From Cheilinus undulatus (taxonomy: Eukaryota; Chordata; Actinopteri; Labriformes; Labridae): a stretch of DNA of 64,000 nt. This document shows, piece after piece, positions 22,086 through 33,677 of the stretch. Where the stretch lies: the NCBI RefSeq assembly GCF_018320785.1, contig NC_054867.1:49909355-49973354 (forward strand), given 5' to 3'. The notes below the pieces were generated by a model. The model was not told the origin of the DNA. It saw nothing but the letters and a program-made list of their open reading frames with translations, and ran no database searches. Within the stretch, counting starts at the first letter, position 1. Every line of letters starts with the position of its first letter. Made by a program: the position numbers and the translations under genes.

Positions 22086-25000
22086 TCATGTCCCTCCTCC
22101 CAGCAGTGGAGACGATTCGGAGGATTCACGTTTGTGACCCGGCGGCAGGTCGTACAGGTGACTGCTCTGTAAAACTGCCTCTGCTCGCAAGTCGATTTTC
22201 TGCATAAAAAAGAAACAGCACAAAGACGAGGTCAGGAAACATTGTCTTTCTGTGCAGGAGGTGAGAAGGGACAATTTAAATTAAATATAAAAATATCCTA
22301 TAAAATGTCTACACTCAGCTCAAACTTCAGTCCAGAGAACAAGTTACCAAAATGACCAATTTTAGGTCCCCGTCATTGGTTTGGTCTTTAAAGAGTAAAT
22401 ATGGCACAATTATGTTAAAGTGACTCTTCTCAGCAGCTAAACCTGAGTACCTGGAAGTCTCTGATGTAGGTGAGGAAGAACATGATGAAGGAGAAGGCCA
22501 GCGACCACTCAGACACTGTGCTGATGATGTGAGCCGTGTAGCCCTAAAATGACCAGAAACAAACCAGAATGATGCAGAAATGTTTTTAAAGAGCAGGAAC
22601 TTTTACAGGAACTAGGAACCTCTTCAAGAACATACTGATATTATGTGCTTGCGTGACACAATGGTCTCATACATTTATCTGCCTGTAATCATAAAATATT
22701 TCACATCTGAGAATGAGACACACTGACCGTCTCTCCAGGAGTCCAGTGAAGCTTCTGAGGAACGTCTACTCCTCTCAGGCTGGTGTACATGATGACCGAT
22801 GATACAAACACTGACACAGAGGTTAAGGATCAATAGGAAAACACTTTGCTGAAGGTAATCAGGCTCTTTTTATAATATCAGAGGGAAGCCAAGCATGGCC
22901 CTTACATTTCATGATCACACTGTCTCAAATATTGGCTTCAGCTTTGGTATGAGTTTGTCTGTCTTGAAATAAACCCATCCACCTACTTTCCCCTGACTCC
23001 TCCTGGTCTCTGTGTCAAGGTGTGACGATATTGATATTAAAAGATACTGCTGATGATGCTGGTAAAAGTCCACACTCCGATACATAGCCGGACCACGTAG
23101 GTGGTCTTACTGTGGACTCGAGGCTGCATGTAAAGCGACAGCAGCGTCTGGACCAGGATGTAGAGAGCCCCCACCCCGAAGGTCAACACGGCCCCCACCA
23201 GGTGCATGGAGAACAGCGTGGTCTTCTGCTCTGACAAAAACATACATTGCTTAATAAATGAAATGTTCAGAATCATACAGGTGTGACCTGATCCAAGAGC
23301 AGCACAGCTCACCTGGAAGTTTGCAACCACACACATCCCGAAGGAGCTGATGAAGCCGAGCAGCAAGCCGGAAAGGTTAAGTCTCCTTTGTTTGACGTCC
23401 TCATCATCAATCAGAGCCTCCACCTGCTTGTAACGCACGTAGACGGTGGCCATGCCTGCACAGACATGAACATGCATGAACCAACGGCCCATAAAGCCCT
23501 CTCTTATTCCTTCTCAAACTCAAAAAGTTCTTTACGATAAGTTATAAAACCACATCTCTAGTAAAGATGAATGATAAATGCATTCAGATTTGTAAAATGT
23601 CACCTTTTGATGGTCTGCTGATTCTGGTTTTGAATAATTATCAGTTTTTAGTTAATAACAGTTAGAGGTATGGAAGCCATAAAACTCTGCAGCTCACAGC
23701 TGCCAAATGCTCCTCAGTGCAAAGCACCACACCTCCTGCAATAACTAACACACCTCTAGTCTTTAGTGTATTCTCTAAATAAACAGTTTGAAATGATTTA
23801 CATACAGTTTGAAGCATGACTTACCTAAAAACGCTGAAATATCCAGCATGATGCCAAACACACATCTCTCTGGAGGCATGGTTCCTGTATCACTAAAACA
23901 CAAAAAAACTTTATAAGGCTTTGTTTATCCTTCGATAGAAAAAAATAAGGTTTTAGTAAACATCGCATTTATGACAAATAAGATATGACGATATATATTC
24001 ATCACCATTTCAGTACAGAAAATCAGGAACTGTAAACTAAGAGGAGGAAACAGATTTACATTCACACAGTCAAGCTTGAATATTGTGTTGCAGACCTTTT
24101 TATTTGAAATAATTCAGATTTATTTGTGTTAAATGGTTTGAAATTTGGTTCACAATCTGAAAGATTTTTTAAACATCACTTGGAACTTAAATTTCACATT
24201 TTTTTTTTTATTTCTGGAGTTGCCTTTCTAAAGACTCTTTGTTTGTGCCTGTACTCCAAAATTGTTCAAACACAGCATTCAATTTAATTCAGGTGTTCCT
24301 GGGTAGGTGATTTGACTGATTTTACCCAGAATCATTTTTTCTTTTTAAGATTTATTTTTGGGCATTTTTGTGCCTTTATTTAAAAGATGACAACAGTGGA
24401 TAGAGTTGGAAACAGGGATGAGAGCAGGAGAGACATGCGGCAAAGGGCCATGGGCCGGATTCAAACCCAGGCAGTCCGCGTACATGTGGCGCGCCTTAAA
24501 CCACTAGGCCACCTGCACCGCTTTACCCAGAATTCTGAGGGGTTAAGAAAGTTTTAAAGAAGAACCTGCATAGCATTCCCCCTTTTTATGCCCATATAAG
24601 GGCATGAGACTGCAGGGCTTTGTGCAAACACAAAAAGCACACAAGTGTGAGAGGATGAAAGAAGATATAAGAAATGTTTAAATTAAAATAAACTGTAAAA
24701 ACAATCGCAATAATTTGAAATACTTTGACAGCTATAAAGTAGATGCAGTGATGCTCTAAATGACACAAAAGAGGAAAATTTAATTTTATCTTTTTTTTAA
24801 GATTTATTTGGGGCTTTTTAGTGCTTTTATTCAACAGAGGAGGACAGTAAATAGAGTTGGAGAGTGGGGAGAGACATGTGGCGAAGGGCCACAGGCCGGA
24901 TTTGAACCCTGCCCTCATACATGGGTTGCGCCTTAGACTGCAAGGCCATCTGCACCCAGAGTTGATTTTATTTTTAGCACCAGTAGTGGATATCAAATAT

Positions 25001-26121
25001 ATGTGACGAACACATTAATTGAACGAAATCACTGGTTCACAGTGCTTTCTTCAGTATATTATGGATCATGCTGTAGTAAGAAAAGGATGCATTCAGATGA
25101 GTTAAAAATAGCTATGCATGGGGGGGGGGGGCTCTAAAACCTGATGCTTTAAACTGATCAAACACCATTCAAACACATTTATACCTGCTGTGAGTGAAGA
25201 AATAATTTTTTTGTTAGTGTCTAATGATAAAACTCCTGCACATGTGCTAAATCTATATTCATAGTTTAATAGTCTGCAGCTAAGATCAAACACTGTCCAT
25301 TTATGATCATATTTTAAGACATGTATTTTGCACATTATTTAATTCTATAAATGTGTTCAAGTGATTTTAAAAAATGCTGTTTATCACAACTAAGAAAGCT
25401 TTGGTGAATGTCAGAATTTTCTCAAACTGTGTCAGAGAGTTTAAAGAACAAATTTCTTCTTAAGAATGGTCAGTGAATGAGGCCCATAGCAAGCATTTCA
25501 GATATCTGTAAACACATGCACACTTGGACCTCCAGTTTTTGAGAGGGCTTATTGGGGGAAGCTGTTCTCTTCAGTGTTGTTTTCACAAGTTTTAAGTGCT
25601 ATCAGTTTTTAAGAATCTAATTTATGGACTGTAGTGTTTGTGATCAATTTAGATATTTAAATCAAAGCAAAAGTGCTTATAACAGTTCTCGTAAAAATGT
25701 CTTTTTAAGTTCAAGGCATATAAATGCTAGATTTTTTTCCAGGTTTTGTTTGGGTAATGAAACATTATCATTGCTGCATAAATCTCACATTCACAGCTCT
25801 CAAGGCATCCTTCTTGCTCTTTCTCTCTTTAAAAACTTCCTTTGCTATCTTCAGGAAGCTATGGCTGAAGAAGTGGATGCCTGTATGTGTAGGTTCTACT
25901 AGCATGCATTTATGGGTGTCTGATGTCTGCAGCCAGGTGCTGCTCCATTTCATTGGTAATGTGAGTCTGAAGTTATGACGAGACTCTGACCTGATGTACG
26001 GCAGCAGGGGATCCACATGTCTCAGCACCACGGCTGTGATGTAAGCAAAGATGAAGGACGCTGCTGTCCAGATGACCAGAGCAACGGGCAGGATGCACAG
26101 ACCCTGCTGGAACCACCACAT
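22086..26121 (-). CDS. dram2: DRAM2, DNA damage-regulated autophagy modulator 2
   Basis: DRAM2 is a six-pass membrane protein of lysosomes that promotes autophagy; human mutations cause a retinal dystrophy. Seven coding exons on the minus strand: 26121-25991, 23892-23825, 23455-23313, 23225-23048, 22810-22728, 22543-22451 and 22199-22086 (810 nt, 269 codons plus stop; human 266). All GT/AG and in phase. Signature pieces are MWWFQQGL at the start, the first membrane segment [96 protein letters not shown] and the tail [18 protein letters not shown] and the YVRYKQV pattern favour DRAM2 over DRAM1. Teleosts may keep two copies and I cannot say which this is. Intron 1 holds two SINEs. An upstream non-coding exon near 29.3 kb is likely. 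Confidence 0.95.
24333..24521 (-). mobile_element. tRNA-derived SINE with 12-bp target-site duplication
   Basis: Read on the minus strand, the element starts with GGTGCAGGTGGCCTAGTGG, an A-box-like pol III promoter, followed by a B box GGGTTTGAATCC, and ends in an AAATAAAGGCA... tail. TTTACCCAGAAT occurs on both sides (24321-24332 and 24522-24533) as a target-site duplication, as left by LINE-driven insertion. It sits in dram2 intron 1, in the same orientation as the gene. Confidence 0.8.
24799..24957 (-). mobile_element. Second tRNA-derived SINE of the same family
   Basis: The same layout as the copy 0.4 kb to the left: GGTGCAGATGGCC-like start, B box GGGTTCAAATCC, then AGTGCTTTTATTC-like (plus-strand) tail sequence. 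It is more diverged, and no clean target-site duplication is visible. Confidence 0.7.
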
Positions 26122-26163
26122 GGCTCCTCCCTCTGAGAGCGCGTCCTCCTGGTTCACTCCGTC
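26122..26163 (-). other. dram2: 5' UTR part of the first coding exon of dram2
   Basis: The minus-strand acceptor TGTTCTTACAG at 26164 opens this exon, leaving 42 nt of leader (GACGGAGTGAACCAGG...) before the ATG at 26121. The leader has no upstream ATG. Confidence 0.6.
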
Positions 26164-27479
26164 CTGTAAGAACAGACAGGTAGAGATGCACCAGCTGCAA
26201 ATATCACCAAAATTTTCTCTCATGCTTGACCATGAAAACAGATCAGAGTTTGTCCATAAAGAACAGCATTCAGCTCCTGAACACCATCTAAACTGCACAA
26301 AAAGACTGGCAGTATTTCATTACCAAGGATTTACCTGTGTATTTGTATGATTTCAGACAGACTGCAAAAGTTTGCTTGCAATTTCAGATACTAGAAAAAA
26401 GGAAATACTGGATGCCAATGACTTCATTTTTTGTGGTATTAAAACAATAATTTGATTTTTACTAGTTTATTATAGGTTTAAAATTCTTGTATTATAACAA
26501 CCCTTCTCAGGATTTGAAAATAATCCATCACAATCTGATCAAATGTAAAGCATAAAATGAATTCCCTTGTTATGCTGAAATCTGGGATTTGAAAAAAAAA
26601 AAAAAAGTTTAGGTCAAAAGTTATTTAGTTCAGTATCAAAGAGTGATTAATAAACAGTCATTTTATTATTTCTGTTTGTTGGGAAACTCATAAATCTTGT
26701 AGGAGGCAAGCACATTGAGCTGAAGCAGTAAATACTATTTACTCCATAATTTGATTTCTGCGTGACTTATAATAAACTTATCCTGGATAACACGATCAAA
26801 TGTGGAAGTTAAGAGCCAGCTGGAATGTGCATTTCATGAGGGAAGGAAAGCTTATTTATGTTTTTTTTTACATAACAATAAAGAAATTTTGCTTCTGAAT
26901 GGTTCATTTAACATCAGAATACAGAAGTAAAAGTTCCGACTACAGTTTTGAAATGAATTTTAAACTGTGATATCGCTGCTGTTGGGCCAAAACCTCAAAT
27001 CTCCAAAATAAGCACCCTGCAGGAAATGACAGAAACACTGTGTATTTTAAATAATTTAACACTGAATGGTCACAGTTTGCATCTTTTTGTCACTTTTTTA
27101 CTGGTTTAAAAAAGTAAAAACCTTCTGATGGATGTTAAGAGGGACCAACAGAACTCATTTATGTAAAAAAAATACAATAATAAAAAATAAGATACATGGT
27201 TTTTGCTCAATGCCAGGGAAGTAAAAGTCAAATGATATGAGTGCCTGTTTCAATACCATGAAAACTAACAAAACAGAAGTCACAGGCACCATAATATTAT
27301 GCAATTTCTTTTAGAGTTTTTACAAACTGCAGGCAAACTCCTGCACATGGTCTAATAAAAAACAATAGCAAGGTTTCAGTATGGAAGCTTTTTGAGAAAA
27401 AAGGGTTAGTTCCTTGACAAAAAAAGATACTTAAAAAACAAATTAGAGCATATAACCCCCCAGAAATAGGGAAAAAAGG

Positions 27480-28301
27480 GCAAGCTGCCTCCTCTGTAGT
27501 TCCTAGGACATGGCATCTATGACTTTCAAAAAGAATTCTACATTTGGATTCAGCTGACCACAGAACAGTTTTCCAGTTTGCCTCAGTCTATTTCAAATTA
27601 TCTTTGGCCCAGCCCTGTTCACATATTTTATCTTACTTATTTTATTTTATCTTTATTTAGCCAGGATATTCCCATTGAGCTCAAAGATCTCTTTTTCGAG
27701 GGGGACCTGACCAAGAATGTCAGTGATATACAGTTTCAACAACACATGCACTGAAATTTACAACATATGAAAGCTTTAACTTGCGTTTGTGGACGGAACA
27801 GTGAACTGTGTTGACAGAATGATTTCTGGCAGTGTTCCTGATCGCATAAAAATGATTTGCAGTATAGAATCATTCCTGTTTTTAATGCAGTGCTGCCTGA
27901 GGGCCAGAAAATCATGAGCATCCAATACTGACCTTCAGCCTTGTCCCTTGTGCAGCTTGAGTTTTTCTGAATCTTTGGACATTATGTACTGTATATGTTT
28001 ATAACCAGTCATGTTACTGACCTGTTGCCAACTAGTTGCAAAGTACCCCTCCAGCAATTTTTCATTAGTAGCACTTACTTTTCCAGCCTTGTGTTGCCCT
28101 ATCCCTACTTTTTAGAATTTCTTTCATGCCATCAAATTCAGAATGGGCCACTATTTTTCATGAGATTGTAAAATGTCTCAGTTTTGACATCTCATATGTT
28201 GTTTATGTTCTATATGAATAAAATATGTGTTAAGGAGATTTGACAAGCATTGCATTCAGCATTTATTTACATTTTACGCAACTTTGTTGGAAGAGAGGTT
28301 G
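27480..28301 (-). mobile_element. Decayed Tc1/mariner-like element, interrupted by another repeat
   Basis: On the minus strand the sequence runs from a terminal piece (AACCTCTCTTCCAACAAAG at 28301) through GGCTGGAAAAGTAAGTGC and AGGGACAAGGCTGAAGG to CTGAGGCAAACTGGAAAACT near 27550. These follow the order of the element at 49618-50753, so the transposase region is present but broken. About 27615-27770 is foreign to it: a LINE/SINE-tail-like block (TTTATTTAGCCAGGATATTC). No TA is visible at the 28301 end. Dram2 intron/5' region. Confidence 0.65.
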
Positions 28302-29255
28302 CACTTTAATCTTGTCTTTTTCCACCATAAGCATTCTTAAAATTTTAAATCATATCATGAGCCCATTATTATGACATGTATCATACTGTGAAGTGAATGT
28401 ATCATCACATCCCTACCAACTGATATTTGCTCAGTTATTATGATTGTATTGATCTAAAATCTCAAATGTAAACTAGGGGAACATCCTCTATTCAAAGCTG
28501 ACCTCTTTTTGGCATTGATACCATTAATATGAAGTAATAAAAGTTTATGACATGGATGAAGATCAGATTACACCGCCACCTTTGTTCTCAGTGAGGAAGT
28601 GAAACTGACAGATTTAAATTTAGCTCTTCATGATAAAAAGAAACAAAAGGTTCCATAACACCAAATTACATCAAAACAACCCCCAGTTAAAGTCTTTCAC
28701 GACGAAATTATCTAATACACTCTTTATGCAAGCAACAATAAAAACAAGTCACAAAAACGTAACTTATTTTAAAATCTGGTTCTTCGATCTATTGTGTGAC
28801 CGTGTTAACTGGTGACTTTTTAACCGTATACGTCCGATATTGTCGTAGTTACAACAGATGTGCTAAAAAACACAAATGCCTTCCCTTAAAGACTGTTGAA
28901 CCATATCTTACGATGAAATTTATACAATATGAAAAAAGAGGCATTTATGAGGACTCTTCACGTTTTCAGCTGCTGCTGCCTTGACGTTAGCCAAAGATTC
29001 ATTCGGCAGAAGGCACCAGTTAACACGGTCACCCGCTAAATCTTAACAGCGAATCTATACCTTTAACAAAATGACATACAGTAAGATTATAGCTAACCGT
29101 TAGCTAGCCTCTATAGCTTCAACCAACAAAAGTTAAAGCTTATAATATATGTTTCAAAAGTTATTTCAGAAAGATGGGACAGCTGATAGCCTGAGGAGAC
29201 ATCACGTGAAGAAGTCTAACAAAGTCAGTTTTTAATTGAACATAATGAAACTCAC

Positions 29256-29400
29256 GTTATCTGTATCTCCAGTGGCCACAGTCTTCAACAGTGACTTCCG
29301 TCCTTAAATACAGTTTTCGGACCGGACTCTAGTGTTCACTTACTCCGTAAAACGTTCATAATCCTCGGCGTGCTGCTGTAGTCTTTTGCCGCACTTCCAT
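29256..29400 (-). promoter_or_regulatory. dram2: Candidate first non-coding exon and promoter of dram2
   Basis: On the minus strand the stretch has two ETS-like sites (ATGGAAGTGCGG near 29395 and GGACGGAAGTCAC near 29310) and ends with a strong donor ATAAC|GTGAGT at 29256/29255. It is richer in CpG than its flanks and lies 3.1 kb upstream of the acceptor at 26164. Inferred from splice and promoter signals only. Confidence 0.45.
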
Positions 29401-30112
29401 TTAAAAACAAAGCTCAAAAGTTGGCTCAGAGGAGCTCAAGTAGTTCCGTGGTTCTGACAGGAGAAACGCGCATGCGCCCGTCAACAACAAAATAAAATCT
29501 AGGTTAAGTCTGCCCTGGGTGCTGCTTCGCAGGAGAGAGTGAGAATTTGGCGCCGAAGTGTGGCCGGAACCAAAACTGCAAGTCAGCTCTGGTTGCAAGA
29601 AGATAAACATTAAACTTAAAGAAGAAATACTAGAGTAATACTTGAAGACATACTGAATAATTATTGTCTGACAATGAAGATTTTTACATTTAGCCAAGGC
29701 CGCCCATGAGGGTGAGAGGGGAGAGCTTTCGGGGGCCCAGCCAAACTGGGGGCCAATGGAGATCAGCAAACACAATCAATTGTAAAGTTAAGCCGTGATA
29801 ACCTTATTTTATTTCTAACCTAAATAATAATAAAAAAATCTTATCAAAGCAACAAAAAAAAAAGAGTTTTTATTCATGCTGTAGTGCAATATAACCTTTA
29901 AAAAATATAAACGCCTTTTCTTAAAACACAATAAACTTTTTATTGTGATATTAACATTGTGGATGGGCACACTGAACTAAATGATTAGAAAACTAATGTC
30001 AGACTTTGCCATAATGTGCACAAACCTCAGGATGCCAGAAAATACATTTGAAGACAGTGAGACAGCTTTAATGGAAAATAATTGAAAAATTGCAATAAAT
30101 AAATAAATGAAT

Positions 30113-30595
30113 AACTAGAAAAGCACTCAGAGAGCGCATACCTCCACCATCAGCCCTTTCTCCCAATAGTGAAGAATCCTTTAAAAAAATCCTGGATCCG
30201 TCCCAGCATTGTGAGTATTCTCACCACAATTCGCTGTCTTTCTCTCTGTTACGCTTCGCCTTGTCTCCTTGACCGGATGTGCATATGAAAAACTCTATAA
30301 ACTCCAAAACTTTGCGTGAAAACACAGCCAAAATGCTGCTGGGATTGAAGTTACTCATGTCTGCCATCTCCTGGTGTAAAGTAGTAACAGCGCAGAGCTC
30401 CACCATTAGTCCTATCTCCCAATAGTACAGAATCCTTAAAAATATCCCTGGATACAGACGGTGACCCAGGTCACTCCCAAAATCTAATCAATTCTTCCTC
30501 ATGCCATTTCTGACATTTCCTGAAAATTTCATCAAAATCCGTCCACATTTTGAATTTTGTTGCTAACAAACAAACGAACCCACCCGTTCATAATA
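30113..30595 (-). repeat. Repeat family also present at 42705-42955, here in two pieces
   Basis: ACTAGAAAAGCACTCAGAGA and CTCCACCATCAGCCCTTTCT (30113-30200), then a second start CTCCACCATTAGTCC running through GGATACAGACGGTGACCC and TTTCATCAAAATCCGTCC to GCTAACAAACAAACG (30395-30590). The copy at 42705-42955, in the opposite orientation, has the whole unit. The two pieces here are separated by about 190 bp of other sequence. Confidence 0.6.
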
Positions 30596-30619
30596 ATAAT
30601 AATAATTAAACAATAGGTG

Positions 30620-30840
30620 AAAAGGGGCAAGAAGTATTTAAAAGTGGCAAAAATGGGTTAAAGGTAGCAGAAAATGGCAAAAACAGTGAGCAGGTGGAAA
30701 AAAAGTGGGGAAAATGGCAGATTAGTGGCAAAAAACTTGCAAAAATAAATGGTTATTAAGGCAGCAAGTGCCTAAAATGTGCAAAACTGGGTTAAAAGTG
30801 GAAAAAAATGGGCAGAAAAAGGCCATGAAACTGGTTAAAA
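30620..30840. repeat. Degenerate tandem repeat of 'GTGGCAAAAATGGGTTAAAA' type
   Basis: The core appears as GTGGCAAAAATGGGTTAAAG, GTAGCAGAAAATGGC, GTGGAAAAAAAGTGGGG, GTGGCAAAAAACTTGC, GCAAAACTGGGTTAAAAG and GTGGAAAAAAATGGGC. Units drift in length around 15-25 bp. This is a decayed minisatellite with no coding signal. Confidence 0.6.
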
Positions 30841-30959
30841 AGTCACTGATAAATTATTTTAACATCAGAATCCAAAAATAGCTTGACAGACTTTACAGCT
30901 CCAAAACAAGGAAACTGTTAGCCAGGACGCTAGAACCAATGCTACTGATGCTAATGCGT

Positions 30960-31300
30960 TTACTGGGAGGGCCCATTCTCTGGGTTATTCAGGGGCCCAG
31001 CTAATTCTGAAACACTCTCTATGGGGTTCGCAGCAGACCAGTTGGCTGGCCAGTCAAGCACAGTAATACCATGGTCAGCAAACCAGTTTCTGGTTGTTCC
31101 GGCTTCAGTGTGGACAGGTGCCAAGTCCTGCTGGAAAGGGAAATCAGTATTTCTATAAAGCTTCTCAAAAGATGGAAACATGAAGGGGTCTTAAATCTCC
31201 TGGTAGACAGCTGACAGCATTGACTCTGGACTTGATAAAGACCAGTGGACCAACAGCAGCAGATGACATGGCACCCCAAACATCACTGACTGTACATCTT
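30960..31300 (-). pseudogene. Tc1-like transposase relic
   Basis: A minus-strand frame (30960-31181) reads FQQDLAPVHTEAG, WFADHGITVLDWPAN and NPIES, the DDE-region signature of Tc1-family transposases (usual FQQDN..HTA, WF..., LDWP..SPDLNPIE). The usual second catalytic Asp context has decayed (QQDL in place of QQDN), and upstream homologous sequence continues in another frame to about 31280, so it is frameshifted and dead. No clear terminal repeats were found. Confidence 0.75.
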
Positions 31301-32221
31301 TTCCCTTTGGTCAACTTTCCATGAACATGCTTTGATAAAGCCTCTGAGAACAGCCTGCCCTTTTGGCAGCGACCTTCTGTGGCTCACCCTCCTTGAGGAG
31401 GTGTCAATGACTGTCTTCTGGGGATTTGTCATTTCAGCAGTCTACCCCATGATTTCAGTTGCGTGAACTGAACCAGAGTGTAAGAATGAAGGCTCAGGAA
31501 ACCTACAAGACAAAAAATTACTTTTGATGATGTTTTATTTTATTGAGATGCATCAGCAGATACTGGATATATTGATGGACGTTGAGAGTCCTGAGCTAGT
31601 TTTTTCCATCATGAATTTCTCACAGACTAGGAGAGAATCTATCAGTTTCCATTCAAACATAGACACAGAGCCGTGTTCCAGGTGGTAGTATGAAATTTAT
31701 TTGCTTTTGAAGGTGAAGGAGAGATTTTCAGGTGACCTGTTAACGTCCTCTTCTTTTACGCTGTCTGTCCTGCACACTGCTGATATACCTGAGCTGGGCA
31801 GTCTGACCAACAGAAGACAAACTTTGACACAAACTTCAGACAGTAGAGACTCACACAGTCACAACATGCTCTTCTCTGTACAAAAGAAAACAATTTAAGG
31901 CAAACTTTGACTAAAAACAACAAGCGAGTACGATCAGTAACTGATGAGCTGTTTAAGTTAGATCACAGTTTTTATGAAAATTTGTTACACAAAGAAATCT
32001 CCTGCTTTAATACAAACTGTACAGCAGTATAATACGCATGCAGATTAGGGCATCAGTTCAACCAATCGTCTCTAAGATCACCAAGAGTGGACAGACATGT
32101 TACTGAGATAGGAACAAAGATAAATAATGAAATGTGACTTATTTAAAGGACTGTTTTTAGTTATTAAACAGGACAAAATGGATCTTTGAACCCATTCATC
32201 AGTCATACAAAATAGACCTTA

Positions 32222-33677
32222 AGGCCGGCTACACTGGGGTCATTTTCAGATCTTACCATGGAAGACCATAAGGACAGACATAGAGGGGTTAGCAAAGCTA
32301 AATGAAAACACCACTGCATTGCAATTATCAACAGAAAATTTCTACATACATTGGGTACAATCCATACACAATAATTTTACCACAGTTTAACTGATTTGCC
32401 TGGCATAGATACAACATCTCAAATTCTGCTGTAGACCTCCTAGTGTACAGCGTCTTCTGGCCTCGTTCTGAGCTAAGAGGCTAGCTGAGCCTCTTTAGCA
32501 TTAAAAAACTCTAGTTATGCCATGAAATTGCTTTTAATTGAAGCAATAATATACTATCAATCGAATAAACCTTATGGGGTACACGATCGAGTGATGACGA
32601 GCTGTTCAGGAATGAGCCTGTGCTAAGAAACAGCTTTTATATCCATCCTTTGCTGTTGTTTAATCCACATTTTAAAAAGCCAAACTGTAATGAAATGAAA
32701 TGCCAACTGGAATCCAAACAACCAACTCTGATGAGCTGAGCCAAATGATGTGGAGCTCCTAAAAGAGACAGATTTCCTATCACAAGAGAGACTGGACGGA
32801 CATCAGCTGAGGAAACGTGCAAGATCAGAGTTTAATGAGCTAAACTGTGGCAGAACTGTACTGAACCAACCCAGACTGTTTTGTGGACATACATTAGCGC
32901 TGTGTGACACCACTCTTCCAGGCTTTTTTAGTTCCTATTTGCTGCCGTTTCTCCATGAGTTTTCAAAACTTTAAAAATTTTTTGCCTGAATTTTTCCCTA
33001 TCGGGCCACAAAAGTAGCTTAAGAATTAAGAATGTTTATATGGTCGCACTGTGACTGCTTGGTATTGCTATAAACTGCTCAAAACATGCCTTTTTGGTAG
33101 CACTTCTCTATGCAGAAATCACTACTTGCCCCCCAAGGGGAGTTCTCTACTGCTGCGTGACATAATCTGCAAAGACATCACACGCTTATGGAACTGCACC
33201 CTGGTGGGCAAGAAAAGGCTCTCCTACTGCTACTGCTTCTCCACAACGGAGAAGTTGATGGTTTCAGTGCCCACCAATGTGTTTTAGAAAGTTTTACTGT
33301 TTTAAATGAAAGAAAGTTGTTTTAAACGGGACGTGCAAACTGATAAGCAGAAGATCCTGGGTTTAATTTCTACGGAACGCCATCAGAGAAAGAAAACACA
33401 GAAAAAAGCAAATATTTTTGTCCTCCAGGCCTCTGCATGGTCATATTTGCACACAGAATTGTGGTCATTCCTTTGGCAGCAGCTTCGCCTTAAATCGTAA
33501 ATGTTTGATATCCACAGTTCCAGATCTGGGAAGTTCCAGTGCAATAAAATAGCTGTGGTGACACCATATGCAAGAGGATAATTTGGACAGATAAATTGCC
33601 GGCGACAAGTCTTGAATCCAGTCTCACATAACCCTGGGGTGAATCAGGTTTAAAAATGTCTAAAGTGTAGCCAGCCT
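32222..33677. mobile_element. 1.46-kb inverted-repeat element with TA flanks
   Basis: Left end AGGCCGGCTACACT and right end (reverse complement) AGGCTGGCTACACT form short inverted ends, each next to TA (32220-32221 and 33678-33679). Internal stretches match the 36040-37330 region: GAGCTAAGAGGCTAGCTGAG against GAGCTCAGAGGCTAGTTACA, and TAGCACTTCTCTATGCAG against TAGAGCTTCTCTATGCAG. No transposase frame. Superfamily uncertain. Confidence 0.55.
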
